From positions 923 to 64,922 of the forward strand of contig NZ_KB903257.1 in NCBI RefSeq assembly GCF_000379685.1: a stretch of 64,000 nt of DNA, written 5' to 3'. Source of the stretch: Catelliglobosispora koreensis DSM 44566. GTDB taxonomy: Bacteria > Actinomycetota > Actinomycetes > Mycobacteriales > Micromonosporaceae. Under the pieces are notes generated by a model. That model was not told the origin of the DNA, did not search any database, and saw only the letters and a list, made by a program, of their open reading frames with translations. The position numbers were made by a program, and so were the translations under genes. Within the stretch, counting starts at the first letter, position 1, and each line of letters opens with the position of its first letter. Positions 1 to 8,505 of this stretch are shown here, one piece after another.

Positions 1-505
1 TGTCGGACAAGGCAAATACTGCCCGTCCCGCTAGAACACCCCGCTGCCTCACAAACCCAACCCTACGAGCCGGGTCTGACAGAAACAGGCCGCCCCAGAT
101 TGCGGATATCAGCAACACCAAACCCTTGCCCCACAACAGATCTTGCCGCTTAACGAGCCTCAGGTTTCGCCGCAGAAAACAATCCAAACAGGATGGTAGG
201 TGCGACGCAGCCTGGTGCTCCTCTGACCAACGCGGTACTCGCGAGGGCAACGGCGGCGGTCGGCACACACGGCGAACTCGGCCGAAGGGATTACGGCGGA
301 CGGGATTTACCGTTCGAGGGAACTAGGGCGCAGCGACGGCGACCTGGCCGGGCAACGATGCGGTGGAGCAGGCGACTAGAGGTGTAGCACCGTCGGTCAG
401 GAATGGGTACCGGGCGATTGTCGGGGGGATCGTGCCGGGACAGAGGTGGCTGCGGCGGCGAGCAAGCGCGGACAATCGCGTCTATCACTCCGGCAGGGAT
501 GGGAA
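1..505. other. Leading intergenic stretch, no gene recognised
   Basis: No reading frame here has recognisable family motifs. The short open frames on both strands are rich in Arg/Gly/Pro, as expected of chance frames in GC-rich DNA. The first 120 bases are less GC-rich than the rest. The stretch probably holds the promoter of the gene starting at 506. A gene entering from the left on either strand could end within the first ~100 bases, but nothing supports one. Confidence 0.5.
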
Positions 506-2383
506 ATGACCATCAGGTTTACCGATCACGGGCCAGGTTCAAAGCGCCTCCAGCCGCTAACGCGGTTGCTGACACGGACAGCCGGCGTTGGGCTGATGTT
601 AGTAGCCGTCGTAACGTCGATTCCCGCGGTGTGGCTGGGGTTTGCGGGGCTCGTTGAGCTTGTGTACCAGGTGTTTGGCGGTGAGCCGGTGCCAGGTGAT
701 CCCTATTCCGGCGATCCGTTTGACTTCATTCCCGTTAGCTGGTGGCCGTTCATTGCGGGGGCGTGGATTGTCAGTGTCGTGGCGTTCTTCGCTTCGCGAA
801 CATTTGGGCTCAAGCTGCTGCGGGCCAACCGGCATCAAGTGCTGTTTCTGCGCAGGTTTGGCTATGCTCCAGCCACTCACGTGGTCACCACGGCGGTAAC
901 GCAAGTCGGCACGGAGTGGCGACTGGTCACTTTGGACGATCACCGGATTGCTGCTGTCGGCGTCGGTGAAGGGCCGAAACTGGCCGCGCGGGGCTGGCAG
1001 TTGTTCTCCAAGCTGGGTGATCTGTCGATCCTGGGCAAGATGGCCGCCGCGACCGTGGTGTCCGTCCTCATTGGAATCGCGGCTTGGTGGTCGGGCGTGG
1101 AGTTCCTCGCGCAGCTGAGTAATCCCATCGCGGTGATGGTGGGAACGCTTCTCGTCGGGCCGGGCCTTGTCGTCATCGGGTCGGCGATGACCTCGATCAG
1201 CGAAGCGGACAAGGGCAGGACGATCACGATCGAGCGGGAGGAGGAGCTGAAGTACGCACCGTGGACGGTCCGCAAAGCGGTCCGCGGCACTTATGCGGCC
1301 AGGCTTCTGGTGGTGCGGGTGGTCCTGGACGCGCTTTGGCAGCGTGCCGTCACCCGGTTCGCCGTGGACGCGAGTGTCGCGCTAATTGACATATCCGAAC
1401 CAACGGAGAACGTGCTTTGGGAGATTGAGCTTTTGGCGCTGCGAGTGCCGCGTCCTTGTGTGTATGTCGCCGAGCGAACGTGGGCGGGGAAGTTCGCCAG
1501 AAACGAGGCGCCCGATGACATCGAGCGTCGCCTGCACGGTCTGCTAAACGGACAGCAAGTTCTAACGTATGGCACCGACACCGAGGCGGTGAAGCAATTC
1601 ACCCGCGCGCTGCGAGCGTGCTTGGAACACGAGACCGGCAAGCCAAGGCGGCCGTTCAGCCCGCCGTTTGAGCAGGTGCTTACCGCTCCGGCGAAGGGCG
1701 ATCCGCCGTCGTTGACCCACATCGTGCGGCGAGGAGAACATGCCGAGCCAACCGATTGGAACATTCCGTGGATTGATGCCGACGGCAATCCCGAACTCGC
1801 TCCCGGGGAGGTGATCCTGCACAGCTTCAACACCAATCTAATTGTGGAGGAACTCAGAGTCGATCCGGTGTGGCACATCAGGTCTGGGTTCCGGGTGTTC
1901 GTCACGAGCCAGCGGGTCATGTGGGTTGCTGAAGACAGAGAACGCCAGCCGCTCCTCGTCGCGGGGCAAGTTCGGCATATCTGGATCTCGTCGATGGTGT
2001 GCCGTCGCCCCAAGCGGTTCCGCGACCGGGACAGCTCGATGGGCCTGCTGGCGCTGTCAATGGCCCGGCCGCGCCACATAGGGCATTGCATCCGGATCGA
2101 CATTCCGCCTCGCCAGCTCAAAGCCCAGGCCAAGAAAATACTTTCCATGGTGTACTCGGCGGCCTCGGCCGAGCGCGCCCGCGTCTTGCCCAACGGGCAC
2201 GCCTACGCGATCCGCCGCTCCGATGAGGGAAAGGTGCGCTGGAAAGGCGTCATCGGGTCTGGAAAGACTGGCCTGCCAGCGTTTATCGGCAGGCACATGG
2301 AACCGCTGGAGGAGGGCGCTCCCGACCGGCTGCGCGAGCAGTACATGACGTTGGGCTCTCCCGCTGGCTATCGGTCCGGCTAA
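506..2383 (+). CDS. Multidomain membrane protein, unknown function (FLRRF-type domain plus possible bacterial PH/GRAM-like domain)
   Basis: Predicted 625-residue membrane protein. The start is set at the ATG in MTIRFTDHG, behind an AGGGATGGGA-like ribosome site; upstream codons to 446 look non-coding. Hydrophobic segments lie near residues 25-50, 80-100, 185-210 and 220-245. Between the second and third sits a soluble stretch with FLRRFGYAPAT and WRLVTLDD. After the last comes DISEPTENVLWEIELLALR, with a predicted sheet-helix character reminiscent of TIR-like or nucleotide-processing Rossmann domains. The last third (PGEVILHSF... GFRVFVTSQRVMWVAE... RHIWIS) has the alternating strand pattern of bacterial PH/GRAM domains. 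The domain assignments are inference. Its stop overlaps the convergent serine hydrolase stop by four bases. It stands alone, so context gives no clue to its role. Confidence 0.8.
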   Translation: MTIRFTDHGPGSKRLQPLTRLLTRTAGVGLMLVAVVTSIPAVWLGFAGLVELVYQVFGGEPVPGDPYSGDPFDFIPVSWWPFIAGAWIVSVVAFFASRTFGLKLLRANRHQVLFLRRFGYAPATHVVTTAVTQVGTEWRLVTLDDHRIAAVGVGEGPKLAARGWQLFSKLGDLSILGKMAAATVVSVLIGIAAWWSGVEFLAQLSNPIAVMVGTLLVGPGLVVIGSAMTSISEADKGRTITIEREEELKYAPWTVRKAVRGTYAARLLVVRVVLDALWQRAVTRFAVDASVALIDISEPTENVLWEIELLALRVPRPCVYVAERTWAGKFARNEAPDDIERRLHGLLNGQQVLTYGTDTEAVKQFTRALRACLEHETGKPRRPFSPPFEQVLTAPAKGDPPSLTHIVRRGEHAEPTDWNIPWIDADGNPELAPGEVILHSFNTNLIVEELRVDPVWHIRSGFRVFVTSQRVMWVAEDRERQPLLVAGQVRHIWISSMVCRRPKRFRDRDSSMGLLALSMARPRHIGHCIRIDIPPRQLKAQAKKILSMVYSAASAERARVLPNGHAYAIRRSDEGKVRWKGVIGSGKTGLPAFIGRHMEPLEEGAPDRLREQYMTLGSPAGYRSG

Positions 2384-3687
2384 GGCGTGCGGGTGTGGAT
2401 GAACGTCGCGATGTCCAATTCAGACGGTGTGCCGTCGGGAGCCCGGCGAACCCGGAGAACTTCGCCGTCGTTGGCGCCTGTGTGACAGCGCCAGACGTCA
2501 GCGCCCTCTTGGGCGAAACGCCAAGGCGTGGCGGCGATGCGGGGCACGAAGACCAGTTCGTCGCCGTCGGTGTGGACGACGACTTCGCGGCCCATCCACC
2601 ACCATGAACCGGCGAGTTCGTGTGGTGAGCGGTCCGTGGGGGGAGTCCACGCCGGGGGAGCGGGTGGGTCGAGATCGAGCACCATGGACAGCAGTTCGGT
2701 GTTCAGGTCGGTGATGCGCTCGTCGTGCAGGGTGTAGGCACTGGCGAACATGAGGGTGGCCGTGCGCGACGGGCGGTGCACGAGCACATGAGCCAGGTAA
2801 CCGGGCATCGAGCCGCCGTGTCCAATGTAGATTCGCTCGCCCGAGCGGATGAGTTCGAGACCGAGTCCGTGGCCGGACGTCCACGCGTCCAGATCGGAAA
2901 TGACGACCGGGGCGCACATCTCGGTGAGCGTCTCGGGTTTGAGCACCGCTGGATCGGGGTCGGCGAGGAACGCCGCCCACTTGGCCAAGTCCTCCGCCGT
3001 GGACCACAGCTGCCCCGCGGGGGCCATCGCTTTGGTGTCCGGGCGCGGTTCTTCGTTCAGCGTACCGTACCAAGGATGCACGACGTAGCCGCGCGCGAAC
3101 GGCTCGGCTTCCAGATGCGTGGTGCGCCGCATGCCGAGCGGGCCGAGCAGCCGCTTGCTCAGCAGGTCGGTCCAGTCCGTGCCGGTGACCTTGTTGAGCA
3201 CGGCGCCCAGGAGCCCGTACGCCAGATTGGAATAGTGGTAAGCCCGATGTGGCGGATAGGCCATCTTGTCCGGGGTGAGGGCGTTGAGGAAGGTCTCCAA
3301 GTCGGTGCCTTCGGCGCGTTCCCACCACGGGCCGTCAGGCTCGCGTTGCAGTCCGCTCACGTGACCGAGGAGCTGCCGGAGATTAATTGCCGACCCCACG
3401 GGTGTACCGGGCAAGTGCCGGTAAAGCAGATCGTCTAACGCGAGCAGACCCTCGTCGCGCAGCTGCATGAGCATCACGGCGGTCATGGTTTTGGTGATGG
3501 AGCCGATGCGAAACTGCGTGTCAGGCGTCGGGGTGACACTGGTCGCCGGGTCGCGCCCTGCGGAGGCGAAGTGTGCCATCGTGCCGTTGCGCACCACGGC
3601 GGCGACCACCGCGGGTGCCTTGCCGTGCGCTTGCGCCCGCGCGACGAGGTCGTTGACCCCTAGCGCCGCGTGTGCCGAAAGTGTCAT
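2380..3687 (-). CDS. Serine hydrolase, beta-lactamase/class C (PBP4*-like) family
   Basis: Predicted 435-residue serine hydrolase of the beta-lactamase/D-Ala-D-Ala carboxypeptidase fold. The active-site S-x-x-K is S63-I-T-K66 in FRIGSITKTM. The second catalytic motif is Y152-S-N154 in YHYSNLAYG. A third box, GHGGSMPGY near residue 290, replaces KTG as in esterase-like members. The C-terminal ~100 residues form the lipocalin-like extension common in this family. The start is placed at MTLSAHAAL, because upstream residues lack the conserved beginning. No signal peptide is seen, so a cytoplasmic esterase, amidase or peptidase is more likely than an antibiotic-degrading lactamase. An 11-bp inverted repeat lies upstream. 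Confidence 0.9.
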   Translation of the reverse strand: MTLSAHAALGVNDLVARAQAHGKAPAVVAAVVRNGTMAHFASAGRDPATSVTPTPDTQFRIGSITKTMTAVMLMQLRDEGLLALDDLLYRHLPGTPVGSAINLRQLLGHVSGLQREPDGPWWERAEGTDLETFLNALTPDKMAYPPHRAYHYSNLAYGLLGAVLNKVTGTDWTDLLSKRLLGPLGMRRTTHLEAEPFARGYVVHPWYGTLNEEPRPDTKAMAPAGQLWSTAEDLAKWAAFLADPDPAVLKPETLTEMCAPVVISDLDAWTSGHGLGLELIRSGERIYIGHGGSMPGYLAHVLVHRPSRTATLMFASAYTLHDERITDLNTELLSMVLDLDPPAPPAWTPPTDRSPHELAGSWWWMGREVVVHTDGDELVFVPRIAATPWRFAQEGADVWRCHTGANDGEVLRVRRAPDGTPSELDIATFIHTRTP

Positions 3688-3718
3688 CACAGCTCCTCGA
3701 AAGATCTCACCAGGGGAA

Positions 3719-3766
3719 CGGCTGGCCACAGGGCTTGGTTATCCGCGCAGTCTAAGTGGCCAGCCG
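3719..3766. promoter_or_regulatory. 11-bp inverted repeat upstream of the serine hydrolase
   Basis: Perfect arms CGGCTGGCCAC (3719-3729) and GTGGCCAGCCG (3756-3766) enclose 26 bases in the divergent region between the serine hydrolase (minus) and nfeD (plus). The half-site spacing would suit a dimeric regulator or an upstream hairpin. No regulator gene is adjacent, so its role is unassigned. Confidence 0.4.
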
Positions 3767-3852
3767 GGACTGTCCGTTCGGCCCACCCATGGTGATCGGA
3801 ATCAGGGGGAGTGAAGCGCGCGAATGTGGCGCGGACGTGACACGATCAGAGC

Positions 3853-4278
3853 GTGGAGGAATGGATCGGATGGCTGATTGCCGCAGCGGCACTTATCATC
3901 CTTGAGCTTTTCACTGGGACGTTCGTCCTGCTGATGATCGGTGCGGGTGCCCTTGCGGGTGCGCTCGTCGCCATCGCCGGCGGAGAGCTCTGGCTGCAGG
4001 TGCTGGTCTTCGGCATCGTTTCGGCACTCGCCCTTTGGCTGGTGCGGCCTTGGATCAACCGTCGCCTGGAGCGCGGGAGGACCGAGCTCGGTCTCGCCGT
4101 GACCGAAGGAGCGGATGCCGTCGTGGTTGAGCGAATTGACCGCGATCACGGTATGGTCAAGATCGAGGGTGAACTCTGGCGGGCCCGCCCCTATGATGCC
4201 GAGAAAATTTACGAGCCTGGGGACCGGGTTCGCGTAGTCAAAGTGGACGGCGCAACCGCGCTGGTGTGGAGGGATTGA
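3853..4278 (+). CDS. NfeD-like membrane protein
   Basis: Predicted 141-residue NfeD-family protein. Two or three hydrophobic segments (about residues 5-28, 29-45, 48-65) anchor it. The C-terminal ~65 residues form the small OB-fold typical of NfeD (GADAVVVERID... GELWRARPYD... GDRVRVVKVDG). NfeD proteins are usually encoded with SPFH-domain proteins and assist membrane microdomain organisation. Here the stop codon shares one base with the start of the SPFH gene, indicating translational coupling. The start is a GTG; no in-frame ATG lies near it. Short NfeD forms like this lack the ClpP-like protease domain of long forms. Confidence 0.9.
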   Translation: MEEWIGWLIAAAALIILELFTGTFVLLMIGAGALAGALVAIAGGELWLQVLVFGIVSALALWLVRPWINRRLERGRTELGLAVTEGADAVVVERIDRDHGMVKIEGELWRARPYDAEKIYEPGDRVRVVKVDGATALVWRD

Positions 4279-5273
4279 TGGGCCAGTTCGCGCTGATTAT
4301 CGCTGGGGCTATCGCTCTGGTTCTGATAATCACTCTGGTCAAGATGGTGAAAATTGTGCCGCAGCAACGCAATGACGTTGTTGAACGGCTCGGAAAGTAC
4401 AACCGGACGCTGACTCCGGGCCTCAACATTCTGGTCCCGTTCATCGATCAGGTTCGCACCAAAGTGGACCTTCGGGAACAGGTGCAGAGCTTCCCGCCGC
4501 AACCCGTTATCACGTCTGACAACCTTGTCGTGTCCATCGACACAGTCCTCTACTACAAGGTTGTCGAGCCAGTACGGGCCACGTATGAAATCGCCAACTT
4601 CATTCAGGCGATCGAGCAGCTGACCGTTACCACTTTGCGTAACGTCATCGGTTCGATGGACCTGGAGCGGTCTCTCACGAGCCGTGATGTCGTTAACAGC
4701 CAGCTGGCCTCGGTGCTCGATGAGAACACCGGCCGCTGGGGCATCAAGGTGACCCGTGTGGAGATCAAGGCGATTGAGCCACCGCCGAGCATTCGCGACG
4801 CGATGGAAAAGCAGATGCGTGCCGAGCGTGACCGGCGTGCCGCGATTCTAAACGCCGAAGGCGTGAAGCAGTCGCAGATTCTCACCGCTGAAGGTGAGAA
4901 GCAGGCGGCGGTGCTGCGCGCTGACGGCGACCGGCAGGCCCGCATTCTGCAGGCTGAGGGTCAGGCCAAGGCGATCAAGCTGGTCGTCGACGCCATTCAC
5001 GTGGCGGAGCCCGACAACAAGGTGATGGCCTGGCAATACTTGCAGGCCCTGCCACAGATCGCCGCTGGTGCGTCGAACAAACTGTGGATCATCCCGGCCG
5101 AGGTCACGAAGCTGCTCGAAGGCATCTCAAGCCGGTTCGGCGATCTCGTTGAGTCGCCGGGTGCGGCCGAAGCGGCGAAGACCGCGGGCGACGAAGCCGA
5201 GCGCGAGGTCGCGCGCATGTCGGCTGAGGCCGAGGCAGCGGTGCGGCAAATCGAGAACGACACGCGCCCCTAA
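4278..5273 (+). CDS. SPFH/band 7 protein (stomatin/flotillin-like)
   Basis: Predicted 331-residue stomatin/prohibitin homologue. An N-terminal membrane segment (residues 4-22) is followed by an SPFH domain (about 25-190: VPQQRNDVVERLGKYNRTL, then IEPPPSIRDAMEKQM). A charged helical region rich in repeated AEG.KQ motifs (about 195-240) should form the oligomerisation coiled coil. The C-terminal tail is acidic and helical. The start ATG at 4278 follows GGAGGGATTG and overlaps the nfeD TGA, so the four codons upstream in the open frame are not used. With NfeD it probably scaffolds membrane microdomains. A strong hairpin follows the stop. Confidence 0.93.
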   Translation: MGQFALIIAGAIALVLIITLVKMVKIVPQQRNDVVERLGKYNRTLTPGLNILVPFIDQVRTKVDLREQVQSFPPQPVITSDNLVVSIDTVLYYKVVEPVRATYEIANFIQAIEQLTVTTLRNVIGSMDLERSLTSRDVVNSQLASVLDENTGRWGIKVTRVEIKAIEPPPSIRDAMEKQMRAERDRRAAILNAEGVKQSQILTAEGEKQAAVLRADGDRQARILQAEGQAKAIKLVVDAIHVAEPDNKVMAWQYLQALPQIAAGASNKLWIIPAEVTKLLEGISSRFGDLVESPGAAEAAKTAGDEAEREVARMSAEAEAAVRQIENDTRP

Positions 5274-5301
5274 CCGTCTACAAACGATGGTCAAGCGCAA
5301 C

Positions 5302-5331
5302 ACGTGCCCGGCATCTAGGTGCCGGGCACGT
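5302..5331 (+). terminator. Strong hairpin after the SPFH gene
   Basis: A perfect 12-bp stem, ACGTGCCCGGCA (5302-5313) with its complement at 5320-5331, closes a 6-base loop 28 bases after the SPFH stop. No U-run follows, which is common in actinobacterial terminators. It would also block read-through in the other direction. Confidence 0.75.
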
Positions 5332-5352
5332 CGCTGTCTAACGGCAAACGGC

Positions 5353-5533
5353 CCGAAGCGCCGAACCGAAGCGCGGCATCGGAGCGCGGCACCGGAGCGC
5401 GGCACCGAAGCGCCGAACCGAAGCACAGCACCGAAAGCGCCGAACCGAAGCGCGGCACCGAAAGCGCCGAACCGAAGCGCGGCACCGAAGCACAGCACCG
5501 AAAGCGCCGAACCGAAGTACAGCACCGAAAGCG
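5353..5533. repeat. Tandem array of a 13-14-bp unit, about 14 copies
   Basis: Consecutive units alternate between CCGAA(A)GCGCGGCA and CCGAA(A)GCGCCGAA, with variants ending in CAGCA, from 5353 to 5533. Unit length varies between 13 and 14, so no reading frame is maintained and the array is not coding. It fills the space between two convergent genes, behind the hairpin at 5302-5331. Confidence 0.85.
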
Positions 5534-5550
5534 TGCGAGTGGCGGCGGTC

Positions 5551-5985
5551 CTAGACAGAGGCAGGAACGCGCGAAGGCGCGGTGCCAAAGGGTGCGGGAG
5601 CGAAGGAGGTCAGCTCGTCGGTGGAACGCGGCGCGGGCGATTCGTCGAGATAGAACCACGTGACTTTGATGCGGCCCTCGCCCAGCAGGCCTAAGCGGGC
5701 GAACGCCTCGCGGCTCAGGTCGATGCTGCCGTGCCGGCATCCCGCGCAACGGTCTGTGACGGTGACGATGACGGAACGGTCACCACGCCAGACAGCCGCT
5801 TGCTTGCCGCAGTGGTGCCGGGCGAACATCGGCGCTGGGATCGCCGCCACGAGGTCGGTGGGCTCGCTGGTGATGCCGCACGCGCTGCCTCCCGGGACAT
5901 ACCAGGTCGCGTCGCCTTCGTATACAGCACTGGTCAGGGTCATTGCCGCGCTCATCACAGCGGCGCCTAAGGTCACGGTGTCCAC
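5551..5985 (-). CDS. Secreted RlpA-like double-psi beta-barrel protein
   Basis: Predicted ~144-residue small secreted protein. The core GDATWYVPGGSACG... HHCGKQAAVW... VIVTVTDRCAGCRHGSIDLSREAFARLG is the double-psi beta-barrel signature of RlpA/expansin-like proteins, with paired cysteines. These bind or remodel cell-wall glycans. The N-terminus is hydrophobic (TLGAAVMSAAMTLTSA), like a signal peptide, but lacks an obvious positive n-region. The start is uncertain: GTG 5985 is chosen, and ATG 5955 is an alternative. No ribosome site is clear, and the gap to the divergent methyltransferase is only 27 bases, so a leaderless transcript is possible. The C-terminal ~25 residues are Ser/Pro/Ala-rich. 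Confidence 0.8.
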   Translation of the reverse strand: MDTVTLGAAVMSAAMTLTSAVYEGDATWYVPGGSACGITSEPTDLVAAIPAPMFARHHCGKQAAVWRGDRSVIVTVTDRCAGCRHGSIDLSREAFARLGLLGEGRIKVTWFYLDESPAPRSTDELTSFAPAPFGTAPSRVPASV

Positions 5986-6012
5986 ACTTCGATCAACGCT
6001 TAGGCTGGGAAA

Positions 6013-6807
6013 ATGGAGCTGATCACCGATCCTTCGGATGAACGGATCGCCGATTACCGCGCGCTGACCGATGTGGAGCTGCGCACTCGGTGGGAACCGC
6101 CGCACGGGCTGTTCATCGCCGAAGGCGAACTGGTTCTGCGGCGGGCGCTGCGGGCTGGGTACCAACCCCGCTCCTTTTTGATTGAGGAGAAACGAGCCGC
6201 ACAGATCGCGGATCTGGACCAGGCGCCCACCTATGCGGCTTCGCCCCAGGTGCTTGAGGCGATCACCGGGTTTCACGTCCACCGCGGTGTGCTCGCGAGT
6301 TTTCACCGGCTAGCGCTGCCAACGATTTCCGAGGTGCTGATGTCGGCGCGCCGGGTGGTGATCCTCGAAGACATCAATAACCACACCAATATTGGGGCCA
6401 TCTTCCGCGTGGTGGCCGGGCTCGGCGTGGACGCCGTGCTGCTGTCGCCGACGTGTGCCGATCCGCTTTACCGTCGTAGCGTGCGGGTCTCGATGGGCGA
6501 GGTTTTCGCCATTCCTTACGCCACTTTCCCTTCGTGGCCTTCAGGCCTGCAGCTGGTACGCGATGCGGGTTATCAGATTTTGGCGATGACGCCGGATGAG
6601 GCGGCGGTGTCACTACAGTCCCTTTCGGACAGTCAAAGGCTGCGGCCGGCTCTGCTGATGGGCGCGGAAGGACCCGGTCTTTCGCAGGAAGCGCTCAATG
6701 CCAGTGACGTGAGGGTACGCATTCCGATGCGCCGTGGCGTCGATTCGTTAAACGTCGCTGCCGCGACGGCGGTGGCGTGCTGGGAACTCACGCGCGCGGA
6801 AGCCTAG
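6013..6807 (+). CDS. TrmH/SpoU-family RNA 2'-O-ribose methyltransferase
   Basis: Predicted 264-residue SPOUT methyltransferase that uses S-adenosylmethionine to methylate ribose 2'-OH in rRNA or tRNA. The three SpoU motifs are present: motif 1 NHTNIGAIFR (123-132), motif 2 LLMGAEGPGLS (214-224) and motif 3 IPMRRGVDSLNVAAA (237-251), which form the trefoil-knot cofactor site. The N-terminal ~100 residues (EGELVLRRAL) are the L30e-like substrate-binding part. The target nucleotide cannot be read from the sequence. The ATG follows GGGAAA closely. The 3' end overlaps the convergent oxidoreductase by 20 bases. Confidence 0.92.
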   Translation: MELITDPSDERIADYRALTDVELRTRWEPPHGLFIAEGELVLRRALRAGYQPRSFLIEEKRAAQIADLDQAPTYAASPQVLEAITGFHVHRGVLASFHRLALPTISEVLMSARRVVILEDINNHTNIGAIFRVVAGLGVDAVLLSPTCADPLYRRSVRVSMGEVFAIPYATFPSWPSGLQLVRDAGYQILAMTPDEAAVSLQSLSDSQRLRPALLMGAEGPGLSQEALNASDVRVRIPMRRGVDSLNVAAATAVACWELTRAEA

Positions 6808-7978
6808 CGAGCACCCCGGCCAATGCGCTGACTGTTCCCAGCGACGGAAAGCGGGTGCTGAGCATCGCTTGCCGAAGCTCCGTGGCCTCTTCGCCGGCAT
6901 CCCCGCCGGGCAGCAGATCGCGCGAGAGTGGCCCGGCAAGCAGGCTCAGAGCCACGCCACTGCCCGCGAAGCCGGCGACGTAGACGATCCGCGGGCTGGC
7001 GGCGCTAGCGCGGATCACGGGCGTCTCCGTGCCGGTGGTGTGGATCGGCCCGCCCCAGCGGTAGCCGGCGGTCAGTGGTTGCGGCACTCGCCGTCGCAGC
7101 TCGCGGTCCAGCTTGTCCTGTGCGTGAGGGTCGTCTTTGGAGCTGCCGAGCGCACCGAAGAGGAGCCGTCCCTCGTGGAGTCTGCGGTAGGACATGCCAA
7201 GGCTGGGCGTGGCCACGTAACTGTCTGAGCCACCGAGGTTGTGCTGAACGTCAAGCGGCAGTGGCGTTGTCGCGAGCATGTACGTGTGCTGCACCTTGGC
7301 CGCGGGCGGATCGGGCAGGGCGACGGAACCGGTGTAGGCGTTAGTGCACACGACGGCATAAGCAGCCGTGACAATGCGTCCGTCGGTGAGCGTCAGCGTC
7401 ACGTGATCGCGGCTCGGCGACACAGCACGCACGGGGGAGCGCTCGTGAATCGAGCCGCCAGCGGCACGGACCGCGCGAGCGAGCGACAGCGCTAGCTTGG
7501 CGGGATGCATTGTCCAGCCTTGCAGGGCCATGCTGCGACGTGACGCCGTCACGGGAACGCCGGTGGAAGCCAAGGCATCGGCGACCCAGGACAGCCCAGC
7601 GGAGACAATGCGGTTGGGTGCTCGCAAGTGGACGGTCACTGGACGCATCTGCGCCGACGGGTGCCGCCCGGCGAGCGATGAAGCCTGAGCGCAAGCCCGG
7701 TCGTGCAACCGTTTCAAAGCCTGCCGTGCGCTGGATCGGCCGGCAGCGCCTGGAATGAGCCAGGGAAGCACGGCAACGGGAAGCAGCAGTCCCGAGTTGC
7801 GCCCGCTGGCACCGAAGCCGACGTGTTCTGCCTCGAAGACATCTACCCGGTGACGGGGGAGCAGGTCCAGGGCGACGGACAGTCCGGCGTATCCGGCGCC
7901 GATCACGGCGACATCGGTGTGCGACACGGGTTCTGGCGCCGTGGCAGGAACAGAGAGACCCGCCCACCAATAGTTCAT
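6788..7978 (-). CDS. FAD-dependent oxidoreductase (DAO family)
   Basis: Predicted 396-residue flavoprotein of the D-amino-acid oxidase/GlpO fold. The FAD-binding Rossmann motif is G27-A-G-Y-A-G32 within DVAVIGAGYAGLSVA. A second FAD-family stretch, GFGASGRNSGLL (about 54-65), is typical of PuuB/OrdL-like amine oxidases. The C-terminal segment RIVYVAGFAGSGVALS matches the conserved FAD ribityl-contact region. It probably oxidises an amine or amino acid; the substrate is unknown. Its ATG overlaps the TGA of the upstream TetR gene by four bases, so the two are co-transcribed and this is the likely target of that regulator. Confidence 0.9.
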   Translation of the reverse strand: MNYWWAGLSVPATAPEPVSHTDVAVIGAGYAGLSVALDLLPRHRVDVFEAEHVGFGASGRNSGLLLPVAVLPWLIPGAAGRSSARQALKRLHDRACAQASSLAGRHPSAQMRPVTVHLRAPNRIVSAGLSWVADALASTGVPVTASRRSMALQGWTMHPAKLALSLARAVRAAGGSIHERSPVRAVSPSRDHVTLTLTDGRIVTAAYAVVCTNAYTGSVALPDPPAAKVQHTYMLATTPLPLDVQHNLGGSDSYVATPSLGMSYRRLHEGRLLFGALGSSKDDPHAQDKLDRELRRRVPQPLTAGYRWGGPIHTTGTETPVIRASAASPRIVYVAGFAGSGVALSLLAGPLSRDLLPGGDAGEEATELRQAMLSTRFPSLGTVSALAGVLARLPRA

Positions 7979-8505
7979 GTCCCGATCCCGTTACGCAGCA
8001 CCGAAGCCGCTAACGCGGGCGCTTCTTTCGCGCCCACTTCGCCGGCCGCCTGAGCTTCCCAAGCGGTGGTGATCGCGGCCAGAATGAGGCGGACCTGATA
8101 GGACGCGGGAAGGTCGAGGCGCAGGCTGCCGTCGGACCGTCCTTTCGCGACAAGTTTCGCCAGCGTCCCCTCGATCTCGGTCAGCTGCCGCGCGACCGCT
8201 GGCACGTCGTCGAGCCAGGCGCCTTCGCGGAGTACGAAAGCGAATGTCGCCCCGATGGGGACGAGAGCGTGCACCACCCGGTCGAGCGCGACCCCGGCGT
8301 TGCCTTGCGTGGGTTTGGCGGCGCGAAGGGCGGCGCCAGCGGTGGAAACGGCCTCCTGGGCGAGCTCCGACAGGAGGTCCGCCCGCGACGGGAACCGCCG
8401 GTGCAGTGTTGCCCGGCTGATTCCCGCCACGGCGGCCACTTCCGCCATCGTGGCCCCTGGCCGCGCGTTGAGTGCCGCGGCCAGCTTGCCAAGGTCGACT
8501 GTCAT
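7975..8505 (-). CDS. TetR-family transcriptional regulator
   Basis: Predicted 176-residue TetR repressor. The N-terminal helix-turn-helix is MAEVAAVAGISRATLHRRFPSRADLL (about residues 19-44). The remaining all-helical ligand/dimer domain is unspecific. The start is set at MTVDLGKLAA (8505); six more codons upstream lie inside the palindrome and look non-coding. The gene is first in an operon with the FAD oxidoreductase (ATGA overlap). A perfect 9-bp-arm palindrome covers its start codon, pointing to autorepression. The ligand is unknown but may be a substrate of the oxidoreductase. Confidence 0.92.
   Translation of the reverse strand: MTVDLGKLAAALNARPGATMAEVAAVAGISRATLHRRFPSRADLLSELAQEAVSTAGAALRAAKPTQGNAGVALDRVVHALVPIGATFAFVLREGAWLDDVPAVARQLTEIEGTLAKLVAKGRSDGSLRLDLPASYQVRLILAAITTAWEAQAAGEVGAKEAPALAASVLRNGIGT

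Noticed and set aside
300-330. GTTCGAG, T-loop-like sequence suggesting a tRNA
   Set aside because: No acceptor, D- or anticodon-stem pairing could be found around it.
1291-2193. 300-codon open frame antisense to the first gene
   Set aside because: No motif, compositionally biased, and the sense frame has coherent membrane and domain structure.
5353-5533. Repeat-containing protein encoded by the tandem array (SAEPK/TES-type repeats)
   Set aside because: Unit length alternates between 13 and 14 bases, so no frame is kept; there is no ribosome site.
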